NCBI GenBank assembly: GCA_030152265.1
Contig: JASLHQ010000051.1
Location: 1-18,248 of the forward strand
Length of the DNA: 18,248 bases
Source of the DNA: Savagea sp.
GTDB lineage: Bacteria > Bacillota > Bacilli > Bacillales_A > Planococcaceae
Direction: 5' to 3'
In this document: positions 1 through 7,296 of the stretch, one piece after another
Numbering within the stretch: the first letter of the stretch is position 1
Layout: each line of letters opens with the position of its first letter
Notes under the pieces: model-generated
Seen by the model: only the letters and a program-made list of their open reading frames with translations
What the model was told of the DNA's origin: nothing
Databases searched by the model: none
Translations under genes and position numbers: made by a program

Positions 1-487
1 CTCGTTCGAGTGCTGCTTCGTCATTGTAAGGAATAATGTCAAATGTTTCTAACATCGGGCCGAAGCCTTCTTTTACTTTATCTTGTCCTGTCGCTGCCAT
101 CGTACCGAGTGTACGACCGTGGAACGACTGTTGGAACGTAATGATTTTAAATTTCCCTGTATGTTTGCGCGCTAATTTGATCGCCGCTTCGTTCGCTTCC
201 GCCCCACTATTGCAAAAAAGCGCTTGTCCGAAATGTGTTCCTTCTATCAGTTTCGTTGCTACTTCTTCTTGCTTTGAGTTTTGGAATAAGTTTGACGTAT
301 GCCACACTTTTTTACTCTGTTCGCAAACGACTTGTACGAGTTCTTCATTCGCATGCCCGAGACTCGTGACAGCAATGCCACTCGAGAAGTCTAAATATTT
401 TTTACCGTTTTGATCGTAAGCGATTGTTCCTTTTCCTTCTACGAGTTCAATCGGTCGTCTCGCATAGTTTTGAAATAATACACTCAT
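1..487 (-). CDS. argD: Acetylornithine aminotransferase, N-terminal 162 residues (partial)
   Basis: PLP-dependent class III aminotransferase that makes N-acetylornithine from N-acetylglutamate semialdehyde using glutamate, in the cytoplasm. Only the first 162 codons are in the window; the family is usually about 380-400 residues, so the PLP lysine lies beyond the left edge. Visible family motifs are NSGAEANE at about residues 93-100 (PLP phosphate contact region) and FHGRT at about 122-126. The ATG at 485-487 overlaps the argB stop in an ATGA arrangement. An AAAGGAG site (496-502, read on the minus strand) sits 8 bases upstream, inside argB. It is the last visible gene of argCJBD, so it should be co-transcribed and translationally coupled. 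The neighbours favour argD over the closely related ornithine or GABA aminotransferases. Confidence 0.93.
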   Translation of the reverse strand, partial: MSVLFQNYARRPIELVEGKGTIAYDQNGKKYLDFSSGIAVTSLGHANEELVQVVCEQSKKVWHTSNLFQNSKQEEVATKLIEGTHFGQALFCNSGAEANEAAIKLARKHTGKFKIITFQQSFHGRTLGTMAATGQDKVKEGFGPMLETFDIIPYNDEAALER

Positions 488-1266
488 TGTACATTCTCCT
501 TTATGTCATCTACAATCGTCGTTCCTTGTAGTGTTTCATTCGTAATTTGAACGCTCGCCACGCCTTCTTTCATCGTCGCTAAAGCACCTTTCACTTTCGG
601 AATCATCCCGCCATAAATCGTACCATCTTCAATCCAATGATTGATTTCACATTCAGTCGTCGACTCGATGAGTTCTCCGTCGACGAGCAATCCTTGTACG
701 TCTGTGACGAAAATCATTTGATCCGCTTGTAAGCTGACGGCTACCGCTGTCGCTGCGTCATCACCGTTAATGTTGAGCGGTTCTCCTTGTTCATTACATC
801 CGACACAACTAATGACCGGAATGACGTTGAGTGCGAACAATTTTTCAAGCCACGTTTTATGCACTTCTTGCACGACGCCTACTTCTCCGTACGTCGCTTC
901 GTCTAAATATGTACAGACGAACAATTGATTGTCATACCCTGATAAACCGACCGCTTCAAGCCCAGCCTTCGTCAATCGGTGGACGAGTGGTGCGTTCACT
1001 TCACCATTCAATGTATTGCGTACAATTTTTGCCGCCTTCTTCGTCGTAACACGCAAACCATTTACCGTTTCATACGGTATGTTCGCTTCTTCTAATGCGC
1101 GCGATATGTTCGGTCCCCCACCGTGTGTGATGACGATATTTGAATGTTGATGCATCTCTTTCAACTTCGTAAAAAATGAGTCATTCAATTCACTTAACAT
1201 ACTTCCGCCTAATTTTAAAACGATCGTATCACGTTCGGTATGAAGCGTTGATTTGCACGTAGTCAT
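484..1266 (-). CDS. argB: Acetylglutamate kinase
   Basis: Phosphorylates N-acetylglutamate with ATP, the second step of the acetylated ornithine pathway. The 260 residues show the amino acid kinase fold signatures: KLGGS with Lys18, the glycine-rich THGGGPN at about 47-53, GLRVT with Arg72 for substrate binding, and NINGDDAA at about 165-172. There is a short N-terminal extension of about 14 residues before the KLGG strand, but not the long mobile helix known from arginine-inhibited hexameric enzymes. That suggests, without proving, a dimeric enzyme not inhibited by arginine. The ATG at 1264-1266 lies 38 bases inside the end of argJ and has a GGGGGTG site 11 bases upstream, a rather long spacing. 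No better start is visible. The stop overlaps the argD start. Confidence 0.95.
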   Translation of the reverse strand: MTTCKSTLHTERDTIVLKLGGSMLSELNDSFFTKLKEMHQHSNIVITHGGGPNISRALEEANIPYETVNGLRVTTKKAAKIVRNTLNGEVNAPLVHRLTKAGLEAVGLSGYDNQLFVCTYLDEATYGEVGVVQEVHKTWLEKLFALNVIPVISCVGCNEQGEPLNINGDDAATAVAVSLQADQMIFVTDVQGLLVDGELIESTTECEINHWIEDGTIYGGMIPKVKGALATMKEGVASVQITNETLQGTTIVDDIKENVQ

Positions 1267-2455
1267 ATGATAAATCGCACCCCCATGCTGTTCCTAAAGC
1301 GTCTCCGATTCCGAGATCGATATCGATGACGACTTCACTTTTCTTTAAATAATGTGTTACGGCTGCATCTTCAAATGGGACAGGTTCTCCCATAGAGAGC
1401 ACTTCAAATGGACCGATTTTAATGGAAATTTTGTTTGGGTCAATCGGGACACCGCTATATCCGATTGCCGCAATAATGCGTCCCCAGTTACCGTCATTTC
1501 CGTACATCGCTGTTTTCACGAGCGGTGAACCGACTACTTTTTTCGCGATGATGCGTGACGTTTCTTCACACGTTCCATTTATTACGTTCACTTCAACGAG
1601 CTTTGTCGCCCCTTCTCCATCTTTGGCGATCATTTTCGCTAAATCTTCACTTACTGCACGTACCCCTTCAACGAATACATCCCAATCTGGATGTTCGTCT
1701 GTTAACATGTCATTTTCAGCCATTCCGTTTGCCATGACGAGAACCGTATCGTTCGTCGATGTATCACCGTCTACTGTAATCGAGTTAAATGTTCGATCTG
1801 TAATCGAAGACAATGCTTGTTGTAACGCTTCTGACGTTACCGCTGCGTCCGTCGTAATGAATGCGAGCATCGTCGCCATATTTGGCGCAATCATTCCTGA
1901 ACCTTTTGCCACTCCTGAAATCGTCACTTCTTTTCCGTCGATGTCGAGAACGTATGATGTCGTTTTCGTCACAGTATCGGTCGTTAAAATCGCTTGAGAT
2001 ACTTGAATCGCATTTTCAGAAGACGTTCCGATATATAATTTATCGATTCCTGTTAATACAGGTTCCATATTCATCTGTTCCCCGATAATGCCTGTTGACG
2101 CTACTCCGACTAAGTTTGAATCAATTCCTAATTTTTCAGCTGTCGCTTGTTGCATTTTATACGCGTTTTCCAGTCCTTGTTTTCCTGTACATGCGTTCGC
2201 ATTTCCTGAATTGACGACGATTGCTTGCATCTTTTTCGTTTCGTAAACGACTTCTTTCGTCACGTGTAAAGGTGCTGCTTGAATCGCATTCGTCGTAAAT
2301 ACTCCTGCGACATGCGCTGGAACTTCGCTATAAATAATCGCTAAGTCGCTGCGCTTATATTTCAGTCCACAATGCATACCGCCTGCGCGGTACCCTTTCG
2401 GTGTAATGACATTTTTATGAGAATATTGTTTTTGAATTTTTTGTACGAGTTCCAA
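1229..2455 (-). CDS. argJ: Bifunctional ornithine acetyltransferase / N-acetylglutamate synthase
   Basis: Transfers acetyl from N-acetylornithine to glutamate, recycling the acetyl group; bifunctional forms also accept acetyl-CoA. The 408 residues match the ArgJ length. The self-cleavage motif NMATMLAF is present, with the nucleophile Thr195, so the precursor should split between Ala194 and Thr195 into alpha and beta chains. The SGNANACTG loop is at about residues 83-91. The start is unusual: the frame opens with TTG at 2453-2455, seven bases after a GGAAGGTG site (2463-2470), and an in-frame TGA at 2462-2464 excludes any longer protein. An ATG at 2458-2460 is out of frame. It begins 24 bases after argC and overlaps argB by 38 bases. 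Mono- versus bifunctionality cannot be read from sequence alone. Confidence 0.94.
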   Translation of the reverse strand: MELVQKIQKQYSHKNVITPKGYRAGGMHCGLKYKRSDLAIIYSEVPAHVAGVFTTNAIQAAPLHVTKEVVYETKKMQAIVVNSGNANACTGKQGLENAYKMQQATAEKLGIDSNLVGVASTGIIGEQMNMEPVLTGIDKLYIGTSSENAIQVSQAILTTDTVTKTTSYVLDIDGKEVTISGVAKGSGMIAPNMATMLAFITTDAAVTSEALQQALSSITDRTFNSITVDGDTSTNDTVLVMANGMAENDMLTDEHPDWDVFVEGVRAVSEDLAKMIAKDGEGATKLVEVNVINGTCEETSRIIAKKVVGSPLVKTAMYGNDGNWGRIIAAIGYSGVPIDPNKISIKIGPFEVLSMGEPVPFEDAAVTHYLKKSEVVIDIDLGIGDALGTAWGCDLSYDYVQINASYRT

Positions 2456-2479
2456 TGCATGTCACCTTCCTATCTTTCA

Positions 2480-3514
2480 TTACATATATAATGGTATTTG
2501 ATCTAATCCGTCCATTTCATCATAGCCGAACAGTACGTTCATATTTTGAATCGCCTGACCTGCTGCGCCCTTCACCAAGTTGTCGATTGCTGCGACAACT
2601 GTTAAACGATTTGTACGTTCATCTAAGTCCCAGTGAATATCACAATAGTTCGTTCCGCGTACACGATTCGTTCCAAACATACCTGCTTCTTCAATTAAAC
2701 GAACGAACGGAGCATCTTTATACGCTTCTTCAAACGCTCGTTGAATCATGTCTTTCGTCGTTCCTTCTTTAACGTTGATGTATGTTGTACTTAAAATGCC
2801 GCGCATCATCGGAACGAGATGGGTAGAGAACGTAATCGTATCTTCCGCCCCTGCAAACATTTTTAAACCTTGTTCAATTTCTGGAATATGTTGATGTTTA
2901 TTCATTTTATAAATCGAAATATTTTCATTCGCTTCACAAAAATGAGAACTTTTCACTAAACTGTTTCCTGAACCTGTCACACCGCTTTTTGCATCGATTA
3001 TGCATGTGCCTGGAATAACGAGGTCCTCTTTATACAATGGGATTGTCGATAGTAATGCTGCAGTCGGGTAACAACCAGGGTTTGAAATGAATGTCGATTC
3101 TTTCACATTTTCTTTCGCCCATTCTGTTAAACCGTATACTGCTTTATCCACATATTGTTGTTTCGCACTTTTTTTACCGTACCAATTTTCATAATCTTCT
3201 AAATTTTTAAGGCGGTAATCGCCAGATAAGTCGATTAACACGACTTCTTTATCCATTAAAGGTTCAAACAGTGTCGATGTGACGCCTGCTGGTGTACTTG
3301 CAAAAATAACATCGTACTGTGCTAACTTTGAATAATTAATTTCAAGTAATGGTTGATCATATATTTGAATCATACTTGGATATTTATTAGAGTACAGCTC
3401 TCCGACTTCCGATGATGTAAAGACATCAATTGCTTCTACTTTTGAATGACTATGCAGTAAGCGGATGAGTTCAGCCCCTCCGAAACCTGTTGCGCCAATA
3501 ATTGCAATTTTCAT
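2480..3514 (-). CDS. argC: N-acetyl-gamma-glutamyl-phosphate reductase
   Basis: NADPH-dependent reduction of N-acetylglutamyl phosphate to the semialdehyde, third step to ornithine. The N-terminus has the dinucleotide-binding motif GATGFGG (about residues 7-13). The active-site segment SNPGCYPTA carries the catalytic Cys148. A later HQHIPEIEQ segment and the HLVPMMRGI strand are typical of the family. I start at the ATG at 3512-3514 (344 residues), because a GAGGTG site lies six bases upstream and MKIAIIGATG is the usual N-terminus. An in-frame GTG at 3521-3523 would add three residues but has no ribosome binding site. First gene of the operon, directly behind the promoter at 3545-3573. Confidence 0.95.
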   Translation of the reverse strand: MKIAIIGATGFGGAELIRLLHSHSKVEAIDVFTSSEVGELYSNKYPSMIQIYDQPLLEINYSKLAQYDVIFASTPAGVTSTLFEPLMDKEVVLIDLSGDYRLKNLEDYENWYGKKSAKQQYVDKAVYGLTEWAKENVKESTFISNPGCYPTAALLSTIPLYKEDLVIPGTCIIDAKSGVTGSGNSLVKSSHFCEANENISIYKMNKHQHIPEIEQGLKMFAGAEDTITFSTHLVPMMRGILSTTYINVKEGTTKDMIQRAFEEAYKDAPFVRLIEEAGMFGTNRVRGTNYCDIHWDLDERTNRLTVVAAIDNLVKGAAGQAIQNMNVLFGYDEMDGLDQIPLYM

Positions 3515-3544
3515 TTCCTTCACCTCTTCGTATTCATAATTATT

Positions 3545-3573
3545 AGTATATACATGTATATTTATAAAGTCAA
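3545..3573 (-). promoter_or_regulatory. Sigma-A promoter of the argCJBD operon, with embedded palindrome
   Basis: Reading the minus strand, TTGACT (3568-3573) and TATACT (3545-3550) are separated by exactly 17 bases, close to the housekeeping consensus. Transcription should start near 3538, leaving a leader of about 25 bases before the argC ATG. The spacer and -10 carry a perfect 14-base palindrome, ATATACATGTATAT, at 3548-3561. Weak ArgR/AhrC-like matches exist: a TATGAATA half-site at about 3531-3538 and an AT-rich AATAAAAATACA stretch upstream of the -35. I would not call a proven ARG box. Confidence 0.75.
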
Positions 3574-3585
3574 ATGTATTTTTAT

Positions 3586-3619
3586 TTGTTTATAACTTTT
3601 CTGTAAATTATGTTATACT
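3586..3619 (+). promoter_or_regulatory. Probable fabI promoter
   Basis: TATACT at 3614-3619 is a good -10. The -35 is poor: TATAAC at 3591-3596 has the right 17-base spacing but little consensus, while TTGTTT at 3586-3591 is 22 bases away. The weak -35 would fit an activated or simply modest promoter. The FapR operator begins 4 bases after the -10. Confidence 0.5.
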
Positions 3620-3623
3620 TGTT

Positions 3624-3640
3624 TTAGCAGTAGGTACTAA
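3624..3640 (+). promoter_or_regulatory. FapR operator upstream of fabI
   Basis: The 17-base site TTAGCAGTAGGTACTAA matches the FapR consensus TTAGTA-N5-TACTAA with one substitution (C for T in the left arm). It starts 4 bases after the -10 and therefore covers the predicted transcription start, the position used by FapR to block RNA polymerase at fab promoters. FapR is a repressor released by malonyl-CoA. fabI is an established FapR target in Bacillus subtilis. FapR itself is not encoded in this window. Confidence 0.8.
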
Positions 3641-3667
3641 TAGAAGGTATAAACGGAGGGTTATGAA

Positions 3668-4444
3668 ATGGACTTATTACAATTAAAAAATAAAAACATC
3701 GTCGTCATGGGTGTGGCGAACGAACGAAGCATCGCATGGGGAATTGCTAAACAATTATTCGCACTCGAAGCGAACGTCATTTTCACTTATCGAAAAGATC
3801 GTTCGAAAAAAAGTTTAGAACGCGCACTGGAAAAAGCAGGATTTGAAGCACATGCGATTATTCAATGTGATGTGAATGAAGATGCAAGCATTCAAGAAGC
3901 TTTCTCTACATTAAAGGAAACCGTCGGAACTGTTCACGGACTCGTTCACTCTGTCGCATTCGCACATCAAGAAGATTTGCGTGATGATTATATCAATACG
4001 TCACGTGACGGATTCGCATTCGCTCTCGATTCGAGCGCTTATTCATTAGCTGCGGTGAGCCGTGCCGTACGTCCTTTAATGACAGAAGGCGGTTCAATCT
4101 TAACGATGAGCTACCTCGGAGCAGAGCGTGTATTAGACGGATACAACATTATGGGAGTCGCAAAAGCAGCACTTGAATCAAGCGTTCGTTATTTAGCGAA
4201 TGATTTAGGAAAAGAAGGTATTCGTGTCAATGCGATTTCCGCAGGTGCGGTACGTACCCTTTCCGCAAAAGGAGTACCTGCATTCAATGACATTTTGACA
4301 CGTATTGAAGAAGAAGCACCACTTCGACGCAACATTACACAAGAAGAAGTTGCGAACATGTCGATTGCGATGCTTAGCCAATTATCAACAGGTGTTACAG
4401 GTGAAATCATTTATGTAGACGGCGGATACAATATTATCGGATAA
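3668..4444 (+). CDS. fabI: Enoyl-[acyl-carrier-protein] reductase (NADH-type FabI)
   Basis: Reduces trans-2-enoyl-ACP in the last step of each fatty acid elongation cycle; the target of triclosan. It is a short-chain dehydrogenase fold of 258 residues, the normal FabI length. The N-terminus has the FabI variant of the cofactor motif, GVANERSIAWGIA at about residues 15-27. The catalytic pattern is SYLGAERVLDGYN, giving Tyr149 and Tyr159, followed six residues later by Lys166. This Y-x6-K spacing separates FabI from FabG-like reductases. The start at 3668 follows a GGAGGG site (3655-3660) by 7 bases; a nearer ATG at 3663 is out of frame. It is a single-gene unit with its own promoter, a FapR box and a terminator at 4449-4493. 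Confidence 0.96.
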   Translation: MDLLQLKNKNIVVMGVANERSIAWGIAKQLFALEANVIFTYRKDRSKKSLERALEKAGFEAHAIIQCDVNEDASIQEAFSTLKETVGTVHGLVHSVAFAHQEDLRDDYINTSRDGFAFALDSSAYSLAAVSRAVRPLMTEGGSILTMSYLGAERVLDGYNIMGVAKAALESSVRYLANDLGKEGIRVNAISAGAVRTLSAKGVPAFNDILTRIEEEAPLRRNITQEEVANMSIAMLSQLSTGVTGEIIYVDGGYNIIG

Positions 4445-4448
4445 AGTA

Positions 4449-4493
4449 AAAAAACAGTTTCTTCTCACACGATGTGAAAAGAAACTGTTTTTT
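4449..4493. terminator. Bidirectional terminator between fabI and the MFS gene
   Basis: Two 21-base arms (4449-4469 and 4473-4493) pair with a single mismatch around a 3-base loop, CGA. The outer ends are A-run and T-run, so the hairpin has a U tract in both directions. It serves fabI on the plus strand and the convergent MFS gene on the minus strand, whose stop codon overlaps its last two bases. Confidence 0.92.
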
Positions 4494-5769
4494 ATTGATT
4501 GAATAGTGTCGCCCGTTGTTTCGCTTGTCCCCATAAGATGAACGGAACGATTAAAAAAGCAAAAATTCCAGACATGACACCGAGTGCTAAATAGCTCATT
4601 TGACTGACGATTACACCAGATAAAATACTGCCTCCCGCTCCTGACAATGCGATAAATACGTCCGCAGAACCTTGCACCTTCGCTGTACGTGATTTATGTG
4701 CCGAATCGACAACGATCGCTGTTCCACTAATTAATCCGAAGTTCCAACCGACTCCTAATAAGATGAGCGCTGTTAAAATCGGACCGAGTGAATCGATCGG
4801 GCCGAATGCTGCGAGCACACCTGCAACGAACAATGTCACTCCAGCTGCAACAGCCATCCACGTGCGACCAATTTTGTCGACGAGGACGCCTGTGAATAAT
4901 GAAGGTAAGTACATCCCTGCAATGTGGAAGCCAATCACCATACCTGTTTGCTCCATCGTAAATCCATGGTTTTGCATATAGATTGGGGTCATCGTCATTA
5001 CTGCTACCATGACGACATGACTGATCACCATAATGACAGTACCGATCGTCACACCGCGTTTTTCATGTGCGGACATCGGGGGTGCTTCCACCTTTTCTTC
5101 ATCTCGGTGACGCTCGTTTTCTAATTGTTGTGCGACGATAAATGGGTCAGGACGCAACCAAATATATAAAACGAGACCGGCTAACGTATAAGCGACGGCT
5201 GCTAACATGAAAGGCCCTGATAATGTCGGGAAGCCGATCGAATCAGCAAAGCGCCCCATTGGCGCTACTAAGTTCGGTCCTGCTACGGCACCGAATGTCG
5301 TCGAAACCATCGCGGCACTCACGGCTGTCGCTCTTTTTTGTGGAAGAGCTAAGTCTGTTCCTGCATAACGCGCTTGCAAGTTTGTCGCTGTCCCTGAACC
5401 GTAAATGAATAATGACAATAATAAAAGCGGGACGCTTTCCCAATAGGCAGCAGCGATGACTCCTACTGCACCGAGCGCACCGACGAAAAATCCGTAAGAT
5501 AAACCGAGGCGCCGTCCATGGCTTTGCGTATAACGTCCGACGAAATAAGCAGCAAGCCCTGATCCGAATGTGAAAAGTGCACTCGGAACCCCTGCTGCCC
5601 CGTCTCCACCGAGCATCTCTTTCGCCATTAAAGCGCCTACTGTAATCCCAGCAGCGAGCCCAGCTCCACTAAAAATTTGTGATAAAATAACGATCCATAA
5701 CGTCCGTTTATACAGCTGTTGTTGCTTCTCATCTGTTATGACGATGGCATCGATTTGTTTCTCTTTCAC
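4492..5769 (-). CDS. Major facilitator superfamily transporter
   Basis: Twelve-helix membrane transporter of 425 residues; the substrate cannot be named. The cytoplasmic loop after the second helix carries an MFS motif A variant, GRYTQSHGRRLG at about residues 78-89. A second copy in the other half reads GVLVDKIGRTW. A hydrophilic central loop rich in Glu, Lys and Arg separates the two six-helix halves. The start is taken as GTG at 5767-5769, because GGGAGG (5777-5782) is 7 bases upstream. An in-frame ATG at 5791-5793 would add eight residues but has only a weak site. The gene follows the glycosylase gene by 86 bases and has its own promoter candidate there. Drug or metabolite efflux is a guess from fold only. 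Confidence 0.85.
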   Translation of the reverse strand: MKEKQIDAIVITDEKQQQLYKRTLWIVILSQIFSGAGLAAGITVGALMAKEMLGGDGAAGVPSALFTFGSGLAAYFVGRYTQSHGRRLGLSYGFFVGALGAVGVIAAAYWESVPLLLLSLFIYGSGTATNLQARYAGTDLALPQKRATAVSAAMVSTTFGAVAGPNLVAPMGRFADSIGFPTLSGPFMLAAVAYTLAGLVLYIWLRPDPFIVAQQLENERHRDEEKVEAPPMSAHEKRGVTIGTVIMVISHVVMVAVMTMTPIYMQNHGFTMEQTGMVIGFHIAGMYLPSLFTGVLVDKIGRTWMAVAAGVTLFVAGVLAAFGPIDSLGPILTALILLGVGWNFGLISGTAIVVDSAHKSRTAKVQGSADVFIALSGAGGSILSGVIVSQMSYLALGVMSGIFAFLIVPFILWGQAKQRATLFNQ

Positions 5770-5807
5770 CCTGATTCCTCCCTCATATCGCATTATTGCT
5801 ACATCCT

Positions 5808-5835
5808 ATCATAATTGTTCATTTTTTCTTCACAA
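5808..5835 (-). promoter_or_regulatory. Possible promoter of the MFS gene
   Basis: On the minus strand TTGTGA (5830-5835) and TATGAT (5808-5813) are 16 bases apart, in the gap between the glycosylase stop and the MFS ribosome binding site. No terminator is visible in that gap, so the MFS gene may be transcribed both from here and by read-through. Confidence 0.45.
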
Positions 5836-5855
5836 AATGCTCAAGGGGGTATATT

Positions 5856-6440
5856 TTATTTACGAAAAGCAGAAACATAAACGTTATTTCGCTCAAAAAA
5901 TCGCCACGGATAATGTGCAGCCTGTCCACTATTTGCAATGCCGACACGTGGGCTGCGTGCAATGTCAACAAACCTTTCGCCTTCTTCTATATACAAAGGA
6001 GATTCATTAAGCGGATGTCCGTACAGCTCTTTCGTAATATTGAAAGCTTTCGTCAATTTTCCAGGACCGTTCGTCCAATCGATTTGTCTTTTCACAGTCG
6101 CACGATTTTGTTCGATTATTTCTAAACCAGCAATCGGTTCGACTGCTCGAATGAGTACGCCATGTGGTTGCCCTACTCGTCCTGTGACGACATTAAGTAA
6201 AGCGTGTGTATGCATTTCATAAATATACGCATGTCCCGCCTCTTGAAACATCGCTTTCGTACGTTCTGTCGGACGGTTTGAATACGTATGAGCAGCGCGG
6301 TCGAGCGGCCCGGCATACGCTTCTGTTTCAACGATTTTGCCAATGAGCTTTTCTCCGTCTATTTCACGCACTAAATAACAACCAACTAACTCACGAGCGA
6401 CTTGAATGACAGGACGCTCGTAAAAAGAACGTTGTAACAC
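5856..6440 (-). CDS. mpg: DNA-3-methyladenine glycosylase (AAG/MPG family)
   Basis: Removes alkylated purines from DNA by flipping the base and cutting the N-glycosidic bond, starting base excision repair. The 194 residues match bacterial AAG proteins. The signature ETEAYAGPLDRAAH holds the catalytic Glu40, with Tyr42 and His51 at the spacings of human Glu125, Tyr127 and His136. MFQEAGHAYIY and LLNVVTG follow as usual. At the place of the human intercalating Tyr162 there is His77, in the YEMHTH stretch. From memory the B. subtilis YxlJ protein has a similar MHTH segment, so this looks like a subfamily trait. The start is GTG at 6438-6440, seven bases after AGGAGG (6448-6453). The gene begins just behind a terminator (6458-6483). 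Confidence 0.93.
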   Translation of the reverse strand: MLQRSFYERPVIQVARELVGCYLVREIDGEKLIGKIVETEAYAGPLDRAAHTYSNRPTERTKAMFQEAGHAYIYEMHTHALLNVVTGRVGQPHGVLIRAVEPIAGLEIIEQNRATVKRQIDWTNGPGKLTKAFNITKELYGHPLNESPLYIEEGERFVDIARSPRVGIANSGQAAHYPWRFFERNNVYVSAFRK

Positions 6441-6457
6441 CTTATGACCTCCTATTC

Positions 6458-6483
6458 AAAAAAGTGCGATTCGCTCGCACTTT
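6458..6483 (-). terminator. Intrinsic terminator after the AIM24-family gene
   Basis: On the minus strand a perfect 9-base stem (6475-6483 with 6461-6469), loop GCGAA, is followed by six T residues. It lies 4 bases after the stop of the AIM24-family gene and immediately ahead of the mpg ribosome binding site. Confidence 0.85.
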
Positions 6484-6486
6484 CTC

Positions 6487-7179
6487 TTAACTATCTTGTG
6501 TAGCATACGTCTCTTCAAATGGTTGAATGATGACGAAGCCCTCTCCTTCAAATTTCATTTGAACCGACTCTCCACTGCCTCGTCCGATAAATGTTCGCAT
6601 CGACACGTCCATCACAAACTCCGGCTCTAAATGTCCGCTCCAAGCGACCGTCGCGTTTGGGTCTGTCATAACAGGTTCTCCAGGTTTTACGATTAACGTG
6701 AGAGGCTCAAAATGGGTCGTTATCGCTACTTTCCCTGGTCCTTGTAAATGGACATTGAATAATCCTCCCGCCATCATGCCTGCCATTTTTCGCATAAAGC
6801 GAATATCCCACTCGACACTCGGTTCAAAAGCGAGTAAGTCATTGCCATTGACAGTTAATGTATCTCCTTGCAAATCAAAAATCGTCACTTTCTTCCCTTG
6901 ATCCGCTAAGTACAATTCTCCTTTTCCTATCGCCTTCATTAAGGACGTTCCTTCTCCTGTCAATGCCTTTTTAAACATTTTACCGAGACCGTGTTCAGCC
7001 ATGCGCTCCCGTTCAAATTTAATATCCCCTTTATACGAAATCATCGAGCCCATCTTCGCCCACACTGTACCGTCTAAATTAACTTCTAACACACGCTCGG
7101 TTTCCAACTGAAAATAATCAGCCTTTTTGTCATCTTGCTTCGTCTCATCGATAAATTGTTGCAATGAATAACTCGTCAT
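6487..7179 (-). CDS. AIM24 / TIGR00266-family protein
   Basis: A 230-residue protein of the AIM24 family (formerly DUF124), a beta-rich fold resembling tryptophan RNA-binding attenuation proteins. Molecular function is not established in bacteria. Family-like features are the N-terminal FQLETERVLEVNLDG strand pair, a glycine-rich middle (MAGMMAGGLFNVHLQGPGKVAI) and a C-terminal half with FIGRGSGE and EGEGFVIIQP. No signal peptide or membrane helix is evident, so it is probably cytoplasmic. The ATG at 7177-7179 has a strong AAAGGAGG site about 7 bases upstream. It is divergent from the luciferase-like gene and followed by its own terminator. I infer no specific role from context. Confidence 0.85.
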   Translation of the reverse strand: MTSYSLQQFIDETKQDDKKADYFQLETERVLEVNLDGTVWAKMGSMISYKGDIKFERERMAEHGLGKMFKKALTGEGTSLMKAIGKGELYLADQGKKVTIFDLQGDTLTVNGNDLLAFEPSVEWDIRFMRKMAGMMAGGLFNVHLQGPGKVAITTHFEPLTLIVKPGEPVMTDPNATVAWSGHLEPEFVMDVSMRTFIGRGSGESVQMKFEGEGFVIIQPFEETYATQDS

Positions 7180-7242
7180 CTTTCATTCCTCCTTTACCTT
7201 CTACTCTTATACGACCTATTCCCGATAATGTTTCGAAATAAC

Positions 7243-7271
7243 TTCATGAAATTGAGAAAGAGGGCTATACT
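7243..7271 (+). promoter_or_regulatory. Weak promoter candidate of the luciferase-like gene
   Basis: TATACT at 7266-7271 is a good -10. The hexamer 17 bases upstream (TTCATG, 7243-7248) is a poor -35. The next gene on the other side, the AIM24-family gene, is divergent, so the 117-base gap must hold promoters for both. I could not identify the minus-strand one. Confidence 0.4.
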
Positions 7272-7296
7272 AATTTGTTAAGGAGGAATGTTTTTT

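Noticed and set aside
36..413. Plus-strand frame of 125 codons inside the partial argD
   Set aside because: The minus strand encodes a clear class III aminotransferase with NSGAEANE and FHGRT motifs; the plus frame has no support.
1422..1997. Plus-strand open frame of 191 codons antisense to argJ
   Set aside because: It lies wholly inside a strong argJ coding region, has no ribosome binding site or recognisable domain, and its Ser/Pro/Val-rich composition is what the reverse strand of this codon usage gives.
5570..6010. Plus-strand frame of 146 codons spanning the MFS start and the end of mpg
   Set aside because: Antisense to two well-supported genes and across their intergenic promoter, with no ribosome binding site.
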